64,000 bases of DNA from FEN-1219 sp964503125. Its GTDB lineage: Bacteria; Pseudomonadota; Gammaproteobacteria; Steroidobacterales; Rariloculaceae. The position numbers and the translations under genes are program-made. The DNA lies in the NCBI GenBank assembly GCA_964503125.1, contig CAZCZE010000039.1, positions 1 to 64,000 of the forward strand, written 5' to 3'. The notes beneath the pieces were generated by a model. That model saw only the letters and a program-made list of their open reading frames with translations, was not told the origin of the DNA and did no database searches. Positions 51,880 to 59,960 of the stretch are shown here, one piece after another (position 1 is the first letter of the stretch; every line of letters starts with the position of its first letter).

Positions 51880-52911
51880 ATGAAGGCTCGAACCATGACC
51901 GGCCTGACGGCGATCGTCACGCTGTCGCTTGCAGCTTGCGGTGGCGGAACGGAGTCGACCGCAGGGCAGGCGACGCCCGCGGCGCAGCCGGCACCCAGCG
52001 CAGCCGCCAGCCCGGCTTGCAGCCGCGACTGCCTGACCGAGCTCGCGAAGTCCTATCTCGCGGCGGTCGTGGCCGGCAATCCCTCGGCCGTGGCGTTGGC
52101 CGCCGACATCGCATTCGTCGAGAACGTCGCGCGCCTCACGCCCGGCGAAGGCTTGTGGGCGAACGCCGCGTCGGGACCCACGAGCTTCGCGATCTACGTG
52201 CCGGACGTGGAGCAGCAACAGGTCGGGTTCCTCGGCATGCTCGAGCGCGAGGGCGAGGAGGGGGTGCAACCCGTGCTCGTCGCCGTTCGACTCAAAGTCG
52301 CGGAGGGCGCGATCGCGGAAGCCGAGCACATCGTCGCCGGCGCCAACGCCAACAACCTGGGGCGCTTACAGACGCCGCGGCCCGGGTTGCTCAGCGAGGT
52401 GCCGGCCGGCAACCGGCAGAGCTACGGTGACCTCGTGAGAATCGGTCTGTCGTATTACGACGCGCTCGACGACAACGACGGCTCGCTGATGCCCTTCGCC
52501 GACGATTGCCAGCGGCACGAGAACGGCATGATCACGGCGGGCCCCGAGGCAGGGGCCGGACCGAATGCGGATCCTAGCCGGGCGCCCGTGGCGCGCCTGT
52601 GCGGCCCGCAGCTCGACAGCCAGTCGTTCGTGTACATCGACCGCATCGAGAACCGGCGTCTCATCGCCGCCGATCCCGTGACCGGGCTCGCGATGGGCTT
52701 CTCGCACTTCCGCCATCCCTTCACGAATCTGCCGTACGAGGTCATTCACACCGACGGCTCGAAGTCGGAGCGCAACCAGGACAACATGCGCTTCGACCCG
52801 TTCGACATGCCCGCGGCGCACATCTTCAAGGTGGGCGCGGACGGGCTCGTCCACGAAATCGAAGCCGTGGGTTTCGTGGCGCCTTACGACTCGCCGACCG
52901 GCTGGGAGTGA
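51880..52911 (+). CDS. Hypothetical lipoprotein (DUF8021-like domain)
   Basis: A 343-residue exported protein. LTAIVTLSLAACGGGTES has a clear lipobox. After an Ala/Pro linker come a Cys pair (CSRDC) and the segments LTELAKSYLAAVVAGNPSAV, FVENVARLTPGEGLWANAAS and VGFLGMLEREGEEGVQPVLV. These resemble SnoaL-like or DUF8021 proteins found in fungi and bacteria. The second half (YYDALDDNDGSLMPFADDCQ, SFVYIDRIENRRLIAADPVT, DMPAAHIFKVGADGLVHEIE) again ends in a SnoaL-like strand. It may thus be a double SnoaL-type fold. Function unknown. It lies 50 bp after the quinoprotein on the same strand and may be co-transcribed. Confidence 0.65.
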   Translation: MKARTMTGLTAIVTLSLAACGGGTESTAGQATPAAQPAPSAAASPACSRDCLTELAKSYLAAVVAGNPSAVALAADIAFVENVARLTPGEGLWANAASGPTSFAIYVPDVEQQQVGFLGMLEREGEEGVQPVLVAVRLKVAEGAIAEAEHIVAGANANNLGRLQTPRPGLLSEVPAGNRQSYGDLVRIGLSYYDALDDNDGSLMPFADDCQRHENGMITAGPEAGAGPNADPSRAPVARLCGPQLDSQSFVYIDRIENRRLIAADPVTGLAMGFSHFRHPFTNLPYEVIHTDGSKSERNQDNMRFDPFDMPAAHIFKVGADGLVHEIEAVGFVAPYDSPTGWE

Positions 52912-52950
52912 GCGCGAGCCGAAGCGTGCCGCGAGCTTTGCGGCGGCCGC

Positions 52951-53718
52951 TTACGGCGCGGGCGTCGCCTCGGCCGACGGCTCGATCGTGTAGAACTCGC
53001 CGTCGAAGCCGGTGCGGTCGTTGTCGTAGCTGTCGTGGATCAGGCGGTCCCAGCCGTCGGCGCGCTTGTAAGCGAGCTCGACGACCCAAGGGCGTGCGAG
53101 CGTAGCCGGATCCTCGATCGTCATTTGGCCTTCGATGCGGTCGGGCGCCACCTTGCGCAACCGCTCGGTGTAATGCGCTTGATCCGAAAGCCACGCGACG
53201 ACTCCGAAGTACTCGTTCGGTTCGCGCACGGAGACGGTATCGATGACCAGCGTGTCGCCGTCCCACCGGCCGACGGCGTCGCCCCAGGTCGTCGGCCAGC
53301 GGTCCTCCTCGGGCGGATGCGAGCGGCCATCGGTGTAGACGTGCCGCAGATCGCGGTAGGTATTGAAGATCACCGTTTCCTCGGGCGTGATGACGAACTG
53401 CAGCGGCGGCGCCCCGTCCATCATCAGCGGATAACCCCAGCCGGCGGCCGGCTCCACTTGGAGCTCCGGATTGGTTTTCAGCTCGGCCTGTAGTCTTGCG
53501 GTCGTGCTCTCGTTCCACGGAGCGGCGGGGTTCATGACCATGAACCCCGGCATCCGGGACATGCTGAAACCATCGATGCCGGGCTCGAGGCCCTCGGCGA
53601 CCCAGATACCACTCCAGTCCGGCAGCGCGGCGAACCGTTCGACGCGAGGATCGGTGGGCGGTGGCGGCGTGCAGGCGCACAGCGCGAGCGCGAAGGTCAA
53701 TGTCGCGACGCGATTCAT
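52951..53718 (-). CDS. YTDGR/GDTLV-family lipoprotein (paralogue 5)
   Basis: A 255-residue exported protein with a lipobox-like start (ATLTFALALCACTPPPP). Family blocks are intact: FAALPDWSGIWVAEGLEPGI, MMDGAPPLQFVITPEETVIF, NTYRDLRHVYTDGRSHPPEE, GDAVGRWDGDTLVIDTVSVR, AWLSDQAHYTERLRKVAPDR and IEDPATLARPWVVELAYKRA. This copy has the most typical YTDGRSHP and GDAVGRWDGDTLV segments. Its ATG overlaps the stop of the upstream DUF6152 gene by 4 bp, so translation is coupled. It is the second DUF6152-YTDGR pair of the window. Confidence 0.85.
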   Translation of the reverse strand: MNRVATLTFALALCACTPPPPTDPRVERFAALPDWSGIWVAEGLEPGIDGFSMSRMPGFMVMNPAAPWNESTTARLQAELKTNPELQVEPAAGWGYPLMMDGAPPLQFVITPEETVIFNTYRDLRHVYTDGRSHPPEEDRWPTTWGDAVGRWDGDTLVIDTVSVREPNEYFGVVAWLSDQAHYTERLRKVAPDRIEGQMTIEDPATLARPWVVELAYKRADGWDRLIHDSYDNDRTGFDGEFYTIEPSAEATPAP

Positions 53719-54101
53719 GGGGTCGCGCTCGGGGCTCGACCGATCGGCGTGCCGTCGGCCGTGGCGGCCTCGAGCAGCAACCCGCCGTTACCGCCTTTGC
53801 GCAAGGGAGCGATGGTGACGGTCACCGTGTCGCCGGCTTTGAGCGTCGACGGCCGCCAGCCGAGGTTATAGAGATAGACCGACGCGCCCATCTCGAGGCT
53901 CCATTCCTCGTCCTGCCCCGCATCGTTCTTGACGAGCAGCTGGATGTAGCTGTGCGGGTTGGTCCATTGAAACTCGCGGACGGTGCCCGTGAGTGTCACC
54001 TGCCGCGTCTGGTCGAACATCACCGGCGAGTGATGGGCGAGCGCTGGGCTCATGCCGATGCCGGCAGCCGCGAGAACAAGCGCCAAATCTCTGCGACCCA
54101 T
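53715..54101 (-). CDS. DUF6152-family periplasmic protein
   Basis: A 128-residue exported protein. The signal peptide (RRDLALVLAAAGIGMSPALA) is followed at the mature N-terminus by HHSPVMFDQTRQVTLTGTVR, the DUF6152 signature with two leading His residues. EFQWTNPHSYIQLLVKNDAG and WSLEMGASVYLYNLGWRPST correspond to the same blocks in the other two family members of the window. ATG at 54101 was chosen; GTG at 54116 would add five residues. It overlaps the next gene by 4 bp. Function unknown; the fused homologue at 27570 implies direct cooperation. Confidence 0.85.
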   Translation of the reverse strand: MGRRDLALVLAAAGIGMSPALAHHSPVMFDQTRQVTLTGTVREFQWTNPHSYIQLLVKNDAGQDEEWSLEMGASVYLYNLGWRPSTLKAGDTVTVTIAPLRKGGNGGLLLEAATADGTPIGRAPSATP

Positions 54102-54179
54102 AGCACGCCTCGTCACTTTTTGTCGGCTGGTTGCGCGCGATTTGATCGTGCGATGACCGGGGCCGTCAAGCGCGCGCGA

Positions 54180-54599
54180 TCAAGGCGCGAAGGCGGCGGC
54201 CACTTCGGGAGGAACATTCCCTTTGCTGGTGCGCCGCAGCCCGTCGCTGCGCAGCTCGTACATGGCGGAAGCATCGCCCGCGGCGCTGACGAGCTGGACG
54301 TACTTGTGCCGGCCAAAAAGCGCAACTCGGCACGACTCGCGCCGGACGACGAAGTGGTTTGGTTCTTCGGCGTGCTTCGACATGGCCGTTTCCAGGGCGT
54401 CGCGGTCCACGACGAACTGGACCGGGCGCTCGATGCGGCCGAGATATTCCGCTAGCGCGAGCAGCGTCGCGTGCGACCGCGTGTGGCGTTTGCCGTCGCG
54501 AAGCGCGTACACGGCAGGGGTGCCGCCGTCGGGTGCCGTTTCCCAGCGAATGTCATAGCCCGCTCGTCTGATGGCTCTCTCGATTTCGCCGTCGTTCAT
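54180..54599 (-). CDS. Hypothetical protein
   Basis: A 139-residue cytoplasmic protein I do not recognise. The start IERAIRRAGYDIRWETAPDG and the segments TPAVYALRDGKRHTRSHATL, PVQFVVDRDALETAMSKHAE, PNHFVVRRESCRVALFGRHK and YVQLVSAAGDASAMYELRSD suggest an alternating beta-alpha fold. No signal peptide, membrane helix or known motif is visible. Third-position GC is slightly lower than in neighbours. It stands alone, 63 bp upstream of the next co-directional gene. Confidence 0.55.
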   Translation of the reverse strand: MNDGEIERAIRRAGYDIRWETAPDGGTPAVYALRDGKRHTRSHATLLALAEYLGRIERPVQFVVDRDALETAMSKHAEEPNHFVVRRESCRVALFGRHKYVQLVSAAGDASAMYELRSDGLRRTSKGNVPPEVAAAFAP

Positions 54600-54803
54600 G
54601 CTGGCAGGCTAGCACAGCCGGCGTGGCCACAGCCTTCGATACGACCAATAGCGACCGCGATCGCGAGCGCTCGAGCGCCGGTTCGATTCTGTGACGCGCG
54701 TAACGCTATAGCGGTCAAACCTGCTACGCGGGCGAGCGCATTCGGCGCGCCGAATGTCACGATGGTCGTCCATGTCGTTTTCGGATCGCCCTGGAGGCAC
54801 CCA

Positions 54804-55004
54804 GTGAAATCGGATCAAGCAAAGCCGCTGCAAATCGCGGCACAACAGGCCGCGAAGTGGTGCATGGAGAAGCTCGAGATGAAAGAGGGCGGCTACGGCA
54901 AGAATCACGAGCACTCGGATTCCGAGCGGGCGGCGTTGCATGTTGCACACTCGATGGCCGTCTGCGAGATCGCGCGACTGCAATCGATCGTCGAGGGCCG
55001 CTAG
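54804..55004 (+). CDS. Small hypothetical protein
   Basis: A 66-residue cytoplasmic protein starting with GTG at 54804, preceded by GGAGG at ideal 6-base spacing; the long frame upstream has no coding look. Sequence features: a charged amphipathic helix (QIAAQQAAKWCMEKLEMKEG), a His/Glu-rich turn (KNHEHSDSERAALHVAHSMA) and a short end (EIARLQSIVEGR). The two Cys and several His residues could bind a metal; that is speculation. A strong GC hairpin follows at 55024-55049. Confidence 0.6.
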   Translation: MKSDQAKPLQIAAQQAAKWCMEKLEMKEGGYGKNHEHSDSERAALHVAHSMAVCEIARLQSIVEGR

Positions 55005-55023
55005 CGTCGCGCCGGAGAAGAAT

Positions 55024-55049
55024 GCCCGCGCCTTGTCGCCGGCGCGGGC
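55024..55049. terminator. GC-rich hairpin after the 66-residue gene
   Basis: GCCCGCGCC-ttgtcgcc-GGCGCGGGC forms a perfect 9-bp stem with an 8-base loop, 20 bases after the stop codon. There is no T-run, so termination would be weak or Rho-assisted. A second short stem, ACCGGC-tgaag-GCCGGT, follows about 35 bases later. Confidence 0.5.
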
Positions 55050-55285
55050 GCGCTCGACGCGTCGGCCGCGATCACCGATGGAAACCGGCTGAAGGCCGGT
55101 CTCGAGGGTCGAACCTGGGAGACCTAGGGAGTTGGGCCTCGGCGTTGTGGCGGCATCACGGTCGCGGCCTGAATAGTTGCTGTTGCGGTACGGGTTACGC
55201 TTCCCCATAGTGCCATCGGGATTGGGGAACCGGGCGCGAGTCTTCCTCGCAGGTCCGGCTGCGACTTTGTCGAAGCGCGAGGCGC

Positions 55286-57160
55286 ATGGCAAACAACGAC
55301 ATGGAACCGCATGACGCCGCATTCGGCGTGCGGGAAGCTATCGAGTTGTATCTCCCCGCATTTCTCGAGGCCGCCCCCGACGCGATGGTCGTCGTGGGAG
55401 AGGACGGTCGAATCCTCGTCGTCAACGAGCAGACCGAGAGGCTGTTCGGCTACGAGCGGAGCGAGCTATTGCGCCAACCCGTCGAGATGCTGGTCCCATC
55501 GCGCTACCGGCAGCGGCACCCGGCGCATCGCACCGGCTACTTCGTCGGCCCGCGTCGACGCCCGATGGGCGCGGGGACGGATCTCTACGGCGCACGGAAG
55601 GACGGAACCGAGTTTCCTGCCGAGATCAGCCTCGCGCCGGTCGAAACCCTCCAGGGCGTGCTCGTCATGGCGGCGGTTCGCGACGTCACCGCACGCAAGA
55701 AGGTAGAGGTGAAGTTTCGCGGTCTCTTGGAAGCGGCGCCCGACGCGATCGTGATCGTCAATCGACACGGGAACATCGTGCTCGTCAACGCGCAGACCGA
55801 GAAGCTGTTCGAGTACGAGCGAAGCGAGCTCGTCGGACAGCCGGTCGATCTCCTGGTCCCCGAGCGATTTCGCGGACAGCACGTCGCCCATCGGGATCGC
55901 TACCTCGCGGATCCCAGGTCCCGTGCCATGGGCTCGGGCCTCGAGCTCTGGGGACGCAAACGGGACGGCACGGAATTCGCCGTCGAGATCAGCTTGAGCC
56001 CTCTCGAGACCGACGAAGGCGTGCTCGTCTCGAGCACGATTCGCGACGTCACGGAGCGGAGGAAGGCGGAGGAGCTGCGAGCCCAGTTGGCCGCGATCGT
56101 CGACTCGTCCGACGATGCGATCATCGGCAAGAATCTCGACGGAGTCATCCGGAGCTGGAACCGCGGCGCCGAGTCGGTCTTCGGCTACTCGGCGAAAGAG
56201 GCGATCGGCAAGCACGTTTCGCTGCTCCACCCGCCGGGCCACCAAGGAGAAGAGCCGGCGATCCTCGAGCGGTTGAGAGTGGGTGAGCGCGTCGAGACAT
56301 TCGAGACGACGCGGCGGCGAAAGGACGGGCGGGACATCCAGGTGTCCGTGACCATTTCTCCGATTCACGATTCGCGCGGCGACGTGATCGGCGCTTCGAA
56401 GGTCGTCCGGGACATCTCCGACCGCAAGCGCGCGGAAGAGGCCCTCGCCAGGGCTAAAGCGGCCACCGACGCGGCCAATCGCGAGCTCGAGGCATTCAGC
56501 TACTCGGTCGCGCACGATCTGCGCGCGCCGTTGCGAGGAATCGACGGCTTCAGCCAGGCGCTCCTCGAGGACTATTCCGCCAAGCTCGACGACGAGGGCC
56601 GGCGCTACCTCACCCGGGTGCGCGAGTCCGCGCAGCACATGGCGCAGCTCATCGACAGCCTGCTCTCGCTGGCACGCATCACGCGAGGCGACGTTCGCCG
56701 CGAACAGGTCGACCTGAGCGAGCTCGCGCGGGCGACGGCGCAACGCCTGAAGGCATCCAAGCCGGACTGGGAAGCCGAGGTCACGATCGCGAAGGACCTG
56801 ACGGCCAAGGGAGACGCCCGGCTCCTCGGTGTCGCGCTCGACAATCTGTTGGGCAACGCCTGGAAATTCTCGCGAAATCAACCCGAGGCGCGTATCGAGT
56901 TCGCCTCGACGCAACAGGAAGGGCAGACCGTCTTCTACGTCCGCGACAACGGCGCCGGGTTCGACATGGCGTTCGCGGCGAAGCTGTTCGGCGTTTTTCA
57001 GCGGCTCCACACGTCGGACGAGTTCGAGGGGACCGGAATCGGCCTCGCGACGGTCCAGCGGATCATCCAGCGGCACGACGGACGCATCTGGGCCGAAGGT
57101 GAGGTCGGCAGCGGCGCCACGTTCTACTTCACATTGAACGAAAGGAGTCAGCACGAATGA
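55286..57160 (+). CDS. PAS-domain sensor histidine kinase
   Basis: A 624-residue cytoplasmic sensor kinase without membrane helices. Three PAS domains lie in tandem: residues ~18-130 (FLEAAPDAMVVVGEDGRILV), ~140-255 (AAPDAIVIVNRHGNIVLVN) and ~265-385 (IVDSSDDAIIGKNLDGVIRS). The HisKA H-box has the phosphorylated His410 in FSYSVAHDLRAPLRGIDGFS. The HATPase domain is complete (NLLGNAWKFS, DNGAGFDMAFAAKLFGVFQR, GTGIGLATVQRI). The H-box type and the small partner regulator match bacteriophytochrome-like kinases that act with Rcp1-type regulators. PAS1 and PAS2 are near repeats of each other. No haem or flavin ligand is evident. It overlaps the response-regulator gene by 4 bp. Confidence 0.95.
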   Translation: MANNDMEPHDAAFGVREAIELYLPAFLEAAPDAMVVVGEDGRILVVNEQTERLFGYERSELLRQPVEMLVPSRYRQRHPAHRTGYFVGPRRRPMGAGTDLYGARKDGTEFPAEISLAPVETLQGVLVMAAVRDVTARKKVEVKFRGLLEAAPDAIVIVNRHGNIVLVNAQTEKLFEYERSELVGQPVDLLVPERFRGQHVAHRDRYLADPRSRAMGSGLELWGRKRDGTEFAVEISLSPLETDEGVLVSSTIRDVTERRKAEELRAQLAAIVDSSDDAIIGKNLDGVIRSWNRGAESVFGYSAKEAIGKHVSLLHPPGHQGEEPAILERLRVGERVETFETTRRRKDGRDIQVSVTISPIHDSRGDVIGASKVVRDISDRKRAEEALARAKAATDAANRELEAFSYSVAHDLRAPLRGIDGFSQALLEDYSAKLDDEGRRYLTRVRESAQHMAQLIDSLLSLARITRGDVRREQVDLSELARATAQRLKASKPDWEAEVTIAKDLTAKGDARLLGVALDNLLGNAWKFSRNQPEARIEFASTQQEGQTVFYVRDNGAGFDMAFAAKLFGVFQRLHTSDEFEGTGIGLATVQRIIQRHDGRIWAEGEVGSGATFYFTLNERSQHE

Positions 57161-57600
57161 CCGAGCACGTCATGTTGCTGGTAGAGGACAATGCAACCGA
57201 CGAGGAGTTGACCCTGCGCGCGCTCAAGAAGAGCAACATCAGCAACAAGGTGGTCGTGGTACGGGACGGCGCGGCCGCGCTCGACTATGTCTTCGCGAGA
57301 GGAACCCACCGGAATCGCGATCCGCAGGAGGCGCCGGAGGTCGTGCTCTTGGACCTGAACCTGCCCAAGATAGGCGGGCTCGACGTCTTGCGGGAGATTC
57401 GCGCCGACGAACGAACGAAGTTGCTCCCGGTCGTCATCCTGACGTCCTCGAAGGAGGACCGAGACGTCGTGCGTGGCTACGAGCTCGGAGCGAACAGCTA
57501 CATCGTGAAGCCGGTCGACTTCACGCAGTTCGCCGAAGCCGTGCGGCAGCTCGGCCTCTACTGGCTGGTTCTCAACCAGCGGCCGCCGACCTCGACCTGA
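57157..57600 (+). CDS. Single-domain response regulator (Rcp1-like)
   Basis: A 147-residue receiver-only protein. The acidic pocket is E10-D11 in LLVEDNATDEE; the phospho-acceptor is D66 in VVLLDLNLPKIGGLDVLR; T96 (VILTSS) and K118 (YIVKPVDF) complete the active site. The NLPKxxG element and the extended loop with FARGTHRNRDPQEAPE are typical of the Rcp1/CheY-like regulators paired with phytochrome-type kinases. No DNA-binding or output domain is attached, so it signals by protein contact or phosphorelay. The ATGA overlap with the kinase gene shows they are a pair. Confidence 0.95.
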   Translation: MTEHVMLLVEDNATDEELTLRALKKSNISNKVVVVRDGAAALDYVFARGTHRNRDPQEAPEVVLLDLNLPKIGGLDVLREIRADERTKLLPVVILTSSKEDRDVVRGYELGANSYIVKPVDFTQFAEAVRQLGLYWLVLNQRPPTST

Positions 57601-57646
57601 CCGTGCGGGCGTCATGCGTGGCCGGCGGCCGACGCGATCGCGTCGC

Positions 57647-57699
57647 GCGCGAGAGCGTGTCGCCTTTTTATGGGGATCGTCCCCGTCGAGCTCTCGCGC
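57647..57699. terminator. Nested inverted repeats after the two-component operon
   Basis: GCGCGAGAGC (57647-57656) and GCTCTCGCGC (57690-57699) are a perfect 10-bp inverted repeat enclosing a smaller hairpin GGGGA-tcg-TCCCC (57672-57684) and a CCTTTTTAT run. It probably folds into a long stem with an inner arm and could terminate transcription from either side. A TTTTT run also follows at 57720-57724. Confidence 0.5.
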
Positions 57700-57735
57700 A
57701 AGCGGAAGTAGGACACGGGTTTTTCTAGGTAGTGA

Positions 57736-57806
57736 TCAGCGGCCGAAACGTTCGTTGTAGATCGCGGCTTGCGCCGCCAGTTCCTCCGCACAAGCGATCC
57801 GAAACT
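57736..57806 (-). pseudogene. Possible 3' remnant of an unidentified gene
   Basis: On the minus strand a frame ending at TGA 57736-57738 reads IACAEELAAQAAIYNERFGR and looks like a real protein C-terminus, with GC-ending codons. An in-frame TAG lies only a few codons upstream (57807-57809), so at most a stub is left. It may mark the left edge of the block with different base use that contains the hydrolase. The family is not recognised. Confidence 0.25.
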
Positions 57807-57850
57807 AGACTGGTACCGTAGCATCGGGATCGACCGGACAAGGGGCACCA

Positions 57851-58804
57851 ATGACATTGACACGTCGCAGCATGTTGGGCGCGTCCGCGGCCGCGACACT
57901 CGCAAGTTCGGCCCACGCCAAACCGCGAGTGACAGTGAAGAAGGGTGAGACCGGACAAATCTCCGTTCCCGGCGGGAAGGTGTGGTGGCGCCGTTTCGGC
58001 AAGGACAAACGCAAGACGCCGCTACTCCTTCTGCACGGCGGTCCTGGCGCCGGCCACAATTATTTGCTGCCGATGAAGGCGCTCGGCAACGAACGCCCGG
58101 TCATTTTCTACGATCAGCTCGGCTGTGGACTCTCGGATGCGCCAGAAGATGAATCACTCTATCGCTTTCCGCGCTTCGTCGATGAGCTTGACGCCGTGCG
58201 AAAGGCCCTCAGCCTCGATCGCGTCATTCTGTTCGGCAACTCTTGGGGTGGCATGCTCGCGATTGAATATCTCGTGACCGGCCGCGGCGCAGGCGTCGAA
58301 AGGCTCGTGCTCTCAGGCGCGCTTGCCAGCGTTCCCCAAGCTTCCGCCGGCATCAATCGGCTGGTCGACAACTTGCCCAACGGCGCCGGCAAGCGCATCC
58401 GCGAACTCGAAGCCGCGGGCCAACAAGCCTCGCCCGAATATCAATCGCTTGTGCAACTGTTTTACGCGACGCATCTCTGCCGCCTGAACCCGCCGCCGCC
58501 GGAATTCGAAGCTACCGGCGCCAACGTGGCGAAGTCGCCGGCCTATCGCATCATGAACGGACCCAACGAATTCACCAACACCGGCGTCATCAAGGATTGG
58601 GATCGTCGCGCCGATTTAGAACGCATCAAGGTGCCGACCTTGATCACGACGGGTGAATTCGACGAAGTCACGATCGATTGCCAAGAGACCCTTCACAAGG
58701 GCATAGCTGGATCGCAGCTCGTCGTTATGTCTGGCTGTTCGCACCTGACGATGTTGGAAAAGCCGGACGATTACAACGCGATCGTCCGCAAGTTCATTAC
58801 ATAG
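57851..58804 (+). CDS. Exported alpha/beta hydrolase (proline iminopeptidase-like)
   Basis: A 317-residue hydrolase. The start MTLTRRSMLGASAAATLASS carries a twin-arginine-like signal. The alpha/beta fold has the oxyanion HGGPGAGHN, the YDQLGCGLSD segment typical of proline iminopeptidases (S33), the nucleophile Ser131 in LFGNSWGGMLA, an acid in TTGEFDEVT and the His in SGCSHLTMLEKPDDY. It should cleave N-terminal proline or a related amide or ester in the periplasm. Codon third positions contain visibly more A and T than the neighbours (GAATTC, TTTA and CAATAT-type codons). Together with the truncated DUF72 gene overlapping its end, this suggests acquisition from another, perhaps alphaproteobacterial, genome. 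AAGGGG precedes the ATG. Confidence 0.9.
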   Translation: MTLTRRSMLGASAAATLASSAHAKPRVTVKKGETGQISVPGGKVWWRRFGKDKRKTPLLLLHGGPGAGHNYLLPMKALGNERPVIFYDQLGCGLSDAPEDESLYRFPRFVDELDAVRKALSLDRVILFGNSWGGMLAIEYLVTGRGAGVERLVLSGALASVPQASAGINRLVDNLPNGAGKRIRELEAAGQQASPEYQSLVQLFYATHLCRLNPPPPEFEATGANVAKSPAYRIMNGPNEFTNTGVIKDWDRRADLERIKVPTLITTGEFDEVTIDCQETLHKGIAGSQLVVMSGCSHLTMLEKPDDYNAIVRKFIT

Positions 58805-58985
58805 TCGCGACGCTGATCTGCTTGATTAGCGCCGCCGCGGCGCCGGGCGCGCGCTCCTTCGCGCCCGAGATGAAATAGACGAAGACGTCGCGCTTTTTCT
58901 TCGCGCCCGTCTTGTCGCTGATCGGCTTCAGGTCCTTCGGCGCTTCGCCCTTCACCCAAGCCTCCGCCCGCTGACAGTCGACGGT
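58797..58985 (-). pseudogene. C-terminal remnant of a DUF72-family gene
   Basis: The minus strand reads DCQRAEAWVKGEAPKDLKPI, then KKKRDVFVYFISGAKERAPG and AAAALIKQISVATM before TAA (58797-58799). The RDVFVYFISGAKERAPxAAxALI block is the characteristic end of DUF72 (YecE-like) proteins, which are normally 240-300 residues. Only the last ~60 are here; upstream of ~58985 the similarity stops and the next gene's leader begins, so the gene was truncated by a deletion or insertion junction. Its stop overlaps the hydrolase stop by 8 bp in convergent orientation, as in an intact donor locus. Confidence 0.7.
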
Positions 58986-59157
58986 CGACCCAAAGTGGAC
59001 GCTGCGTCGAGGTTCTCGCAGTCGGAGCTATGATTTGACGGCTTCGGATGGAGGTCGTCGATTTTTCCTATGCTCAAGCTCCCGTCACGACGGCGATGGA
59101 CGAGCGCGCGCTGGGCCCTTAACCTCGCAAGTCGGGGTTACCGGGAGGACGAACGCG

Positions 59158-59685
59158 ATGTCGAGAACACTACGGGTAGCGACAGCCCTGACGCTGGTTT
59201 GGCTGCTCTGCGGAATCGCGGCCGCGCAGTCGCAGAACGCGCAGCGCGGCTCCGCGAGGCTCACGCTCGCGCAGGCCAATACGATCGTCGCGAAATCGCT
59301 CGAACGCGCGCGCGAGCAGAACTTCGCGCCGCTCAGCGTCGTGGTGCTCGACGACAGCGGCGAATTGAAGGCGATGCAGCGCGAAGACGGCGCGAGCATG
59401 TTCCGCTTCGACGTGGCGCTCGGCAAAGCATGGGCCTCGGTCGCCATGGGCGCCTCGAGCCGCGTTTTGGCGCAGCGGGCCCAAGACAATCCGAACTTCT
59501 TCATCACCCTGGCCGCGACGGCCGAAGGCAAGTTCCTGCCGCAACCGGGTGGCGTGCTGATCCGCAACGCGTCGGGCGACATCCTGGGCGCCGCCGGTGC
59601 GAGTGGCGCGTCCGGCGACCAGGACGAGGCTGCCGTGGTCTACGGTATCGAGCAAGCGGGCCTCGTCGCCGACGTGCCGCGCTGA
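59158..59685 (+). CDS. GlcG/HbpS-family secreted protein
   Basis: A 175-residue exported protein. The signal peptide is VATALTLVWLLCGIAAAQ. The mature part matches the GlcG/HbpS (heme-degrading) fold: LTLAQANTIVAKSLERAREQ, FAPLSVVVLDDSGELKAMQR, EDGASMFRFDVALGKAWASV, AQDNPNFFITLAATAEGKFL, PQPGGVLIRNASGDILGAAG and SGDQDEAAVVYGIEQAG. HbpS-type proteins bind haem or iron outside the cell; others are associated with glycolate or propanediol pathways. The role here is unknown. GGGAGGA precedes the ATG at 59158. The preceding ~170 bp contain the presumed right junction of the hydrolase/DUF72 block. Confidence 0.88.
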   Translation: MSRTLRVATALTLVWLLCGIAAAQSQNAQRGSARLTLAQANTIVAKSLERAREQNFAPLSVVVLDDSGELKAMQREDGASMFRFDVALGKAWASVAMGASSRVLAQRAQDNPNFFITLAATAEGKFLPQPGGVLIRNASGDILGAAGASGASGDQDEAAVVYGIEQAGLVADVPR

Positions 59686-59960
59686 TCGGCGTGCCGCGCC
59701 GCTCGCGCTTCAGTCCCCAGTGTTTCGTTGCGCAAGTCCATCGTTAGGTGCACGCCGAGTGATCGAAACAGGGTCGTTGCAGCTGCCGGTAGCGGTACAG
59801 CTTTCCCGTCCCTAATGGGAATCTCCGCGTCAGCTCCGTGCACCGCGCTCATTTCTGCAGCGAAAGATCATCGTGCTGCACCATGCACGATCGAGCGCTT
59901 GAATCGCCCTCGCCGCGCGACCATGATCAGCTCATCGCCGGGACGTTCGGGAGGGGGATC

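Noticed and set aside
55075..55140. Cyclic-di-GMP riboswitch resemblance (GGAAACCGG...TGAAGGCCGG)
   Set aside because: The tetraloop-receptor and GCAAAGCC core expected for GEMM riboswitches are absent, so only simple hairpins are claimed.
58678..58878. Plus-strand 66-residue frame across the hydrolase end
   Set aside because: It lies out of frame inside the hydrolase gene and over the DUF72 remnant, with no coding features.
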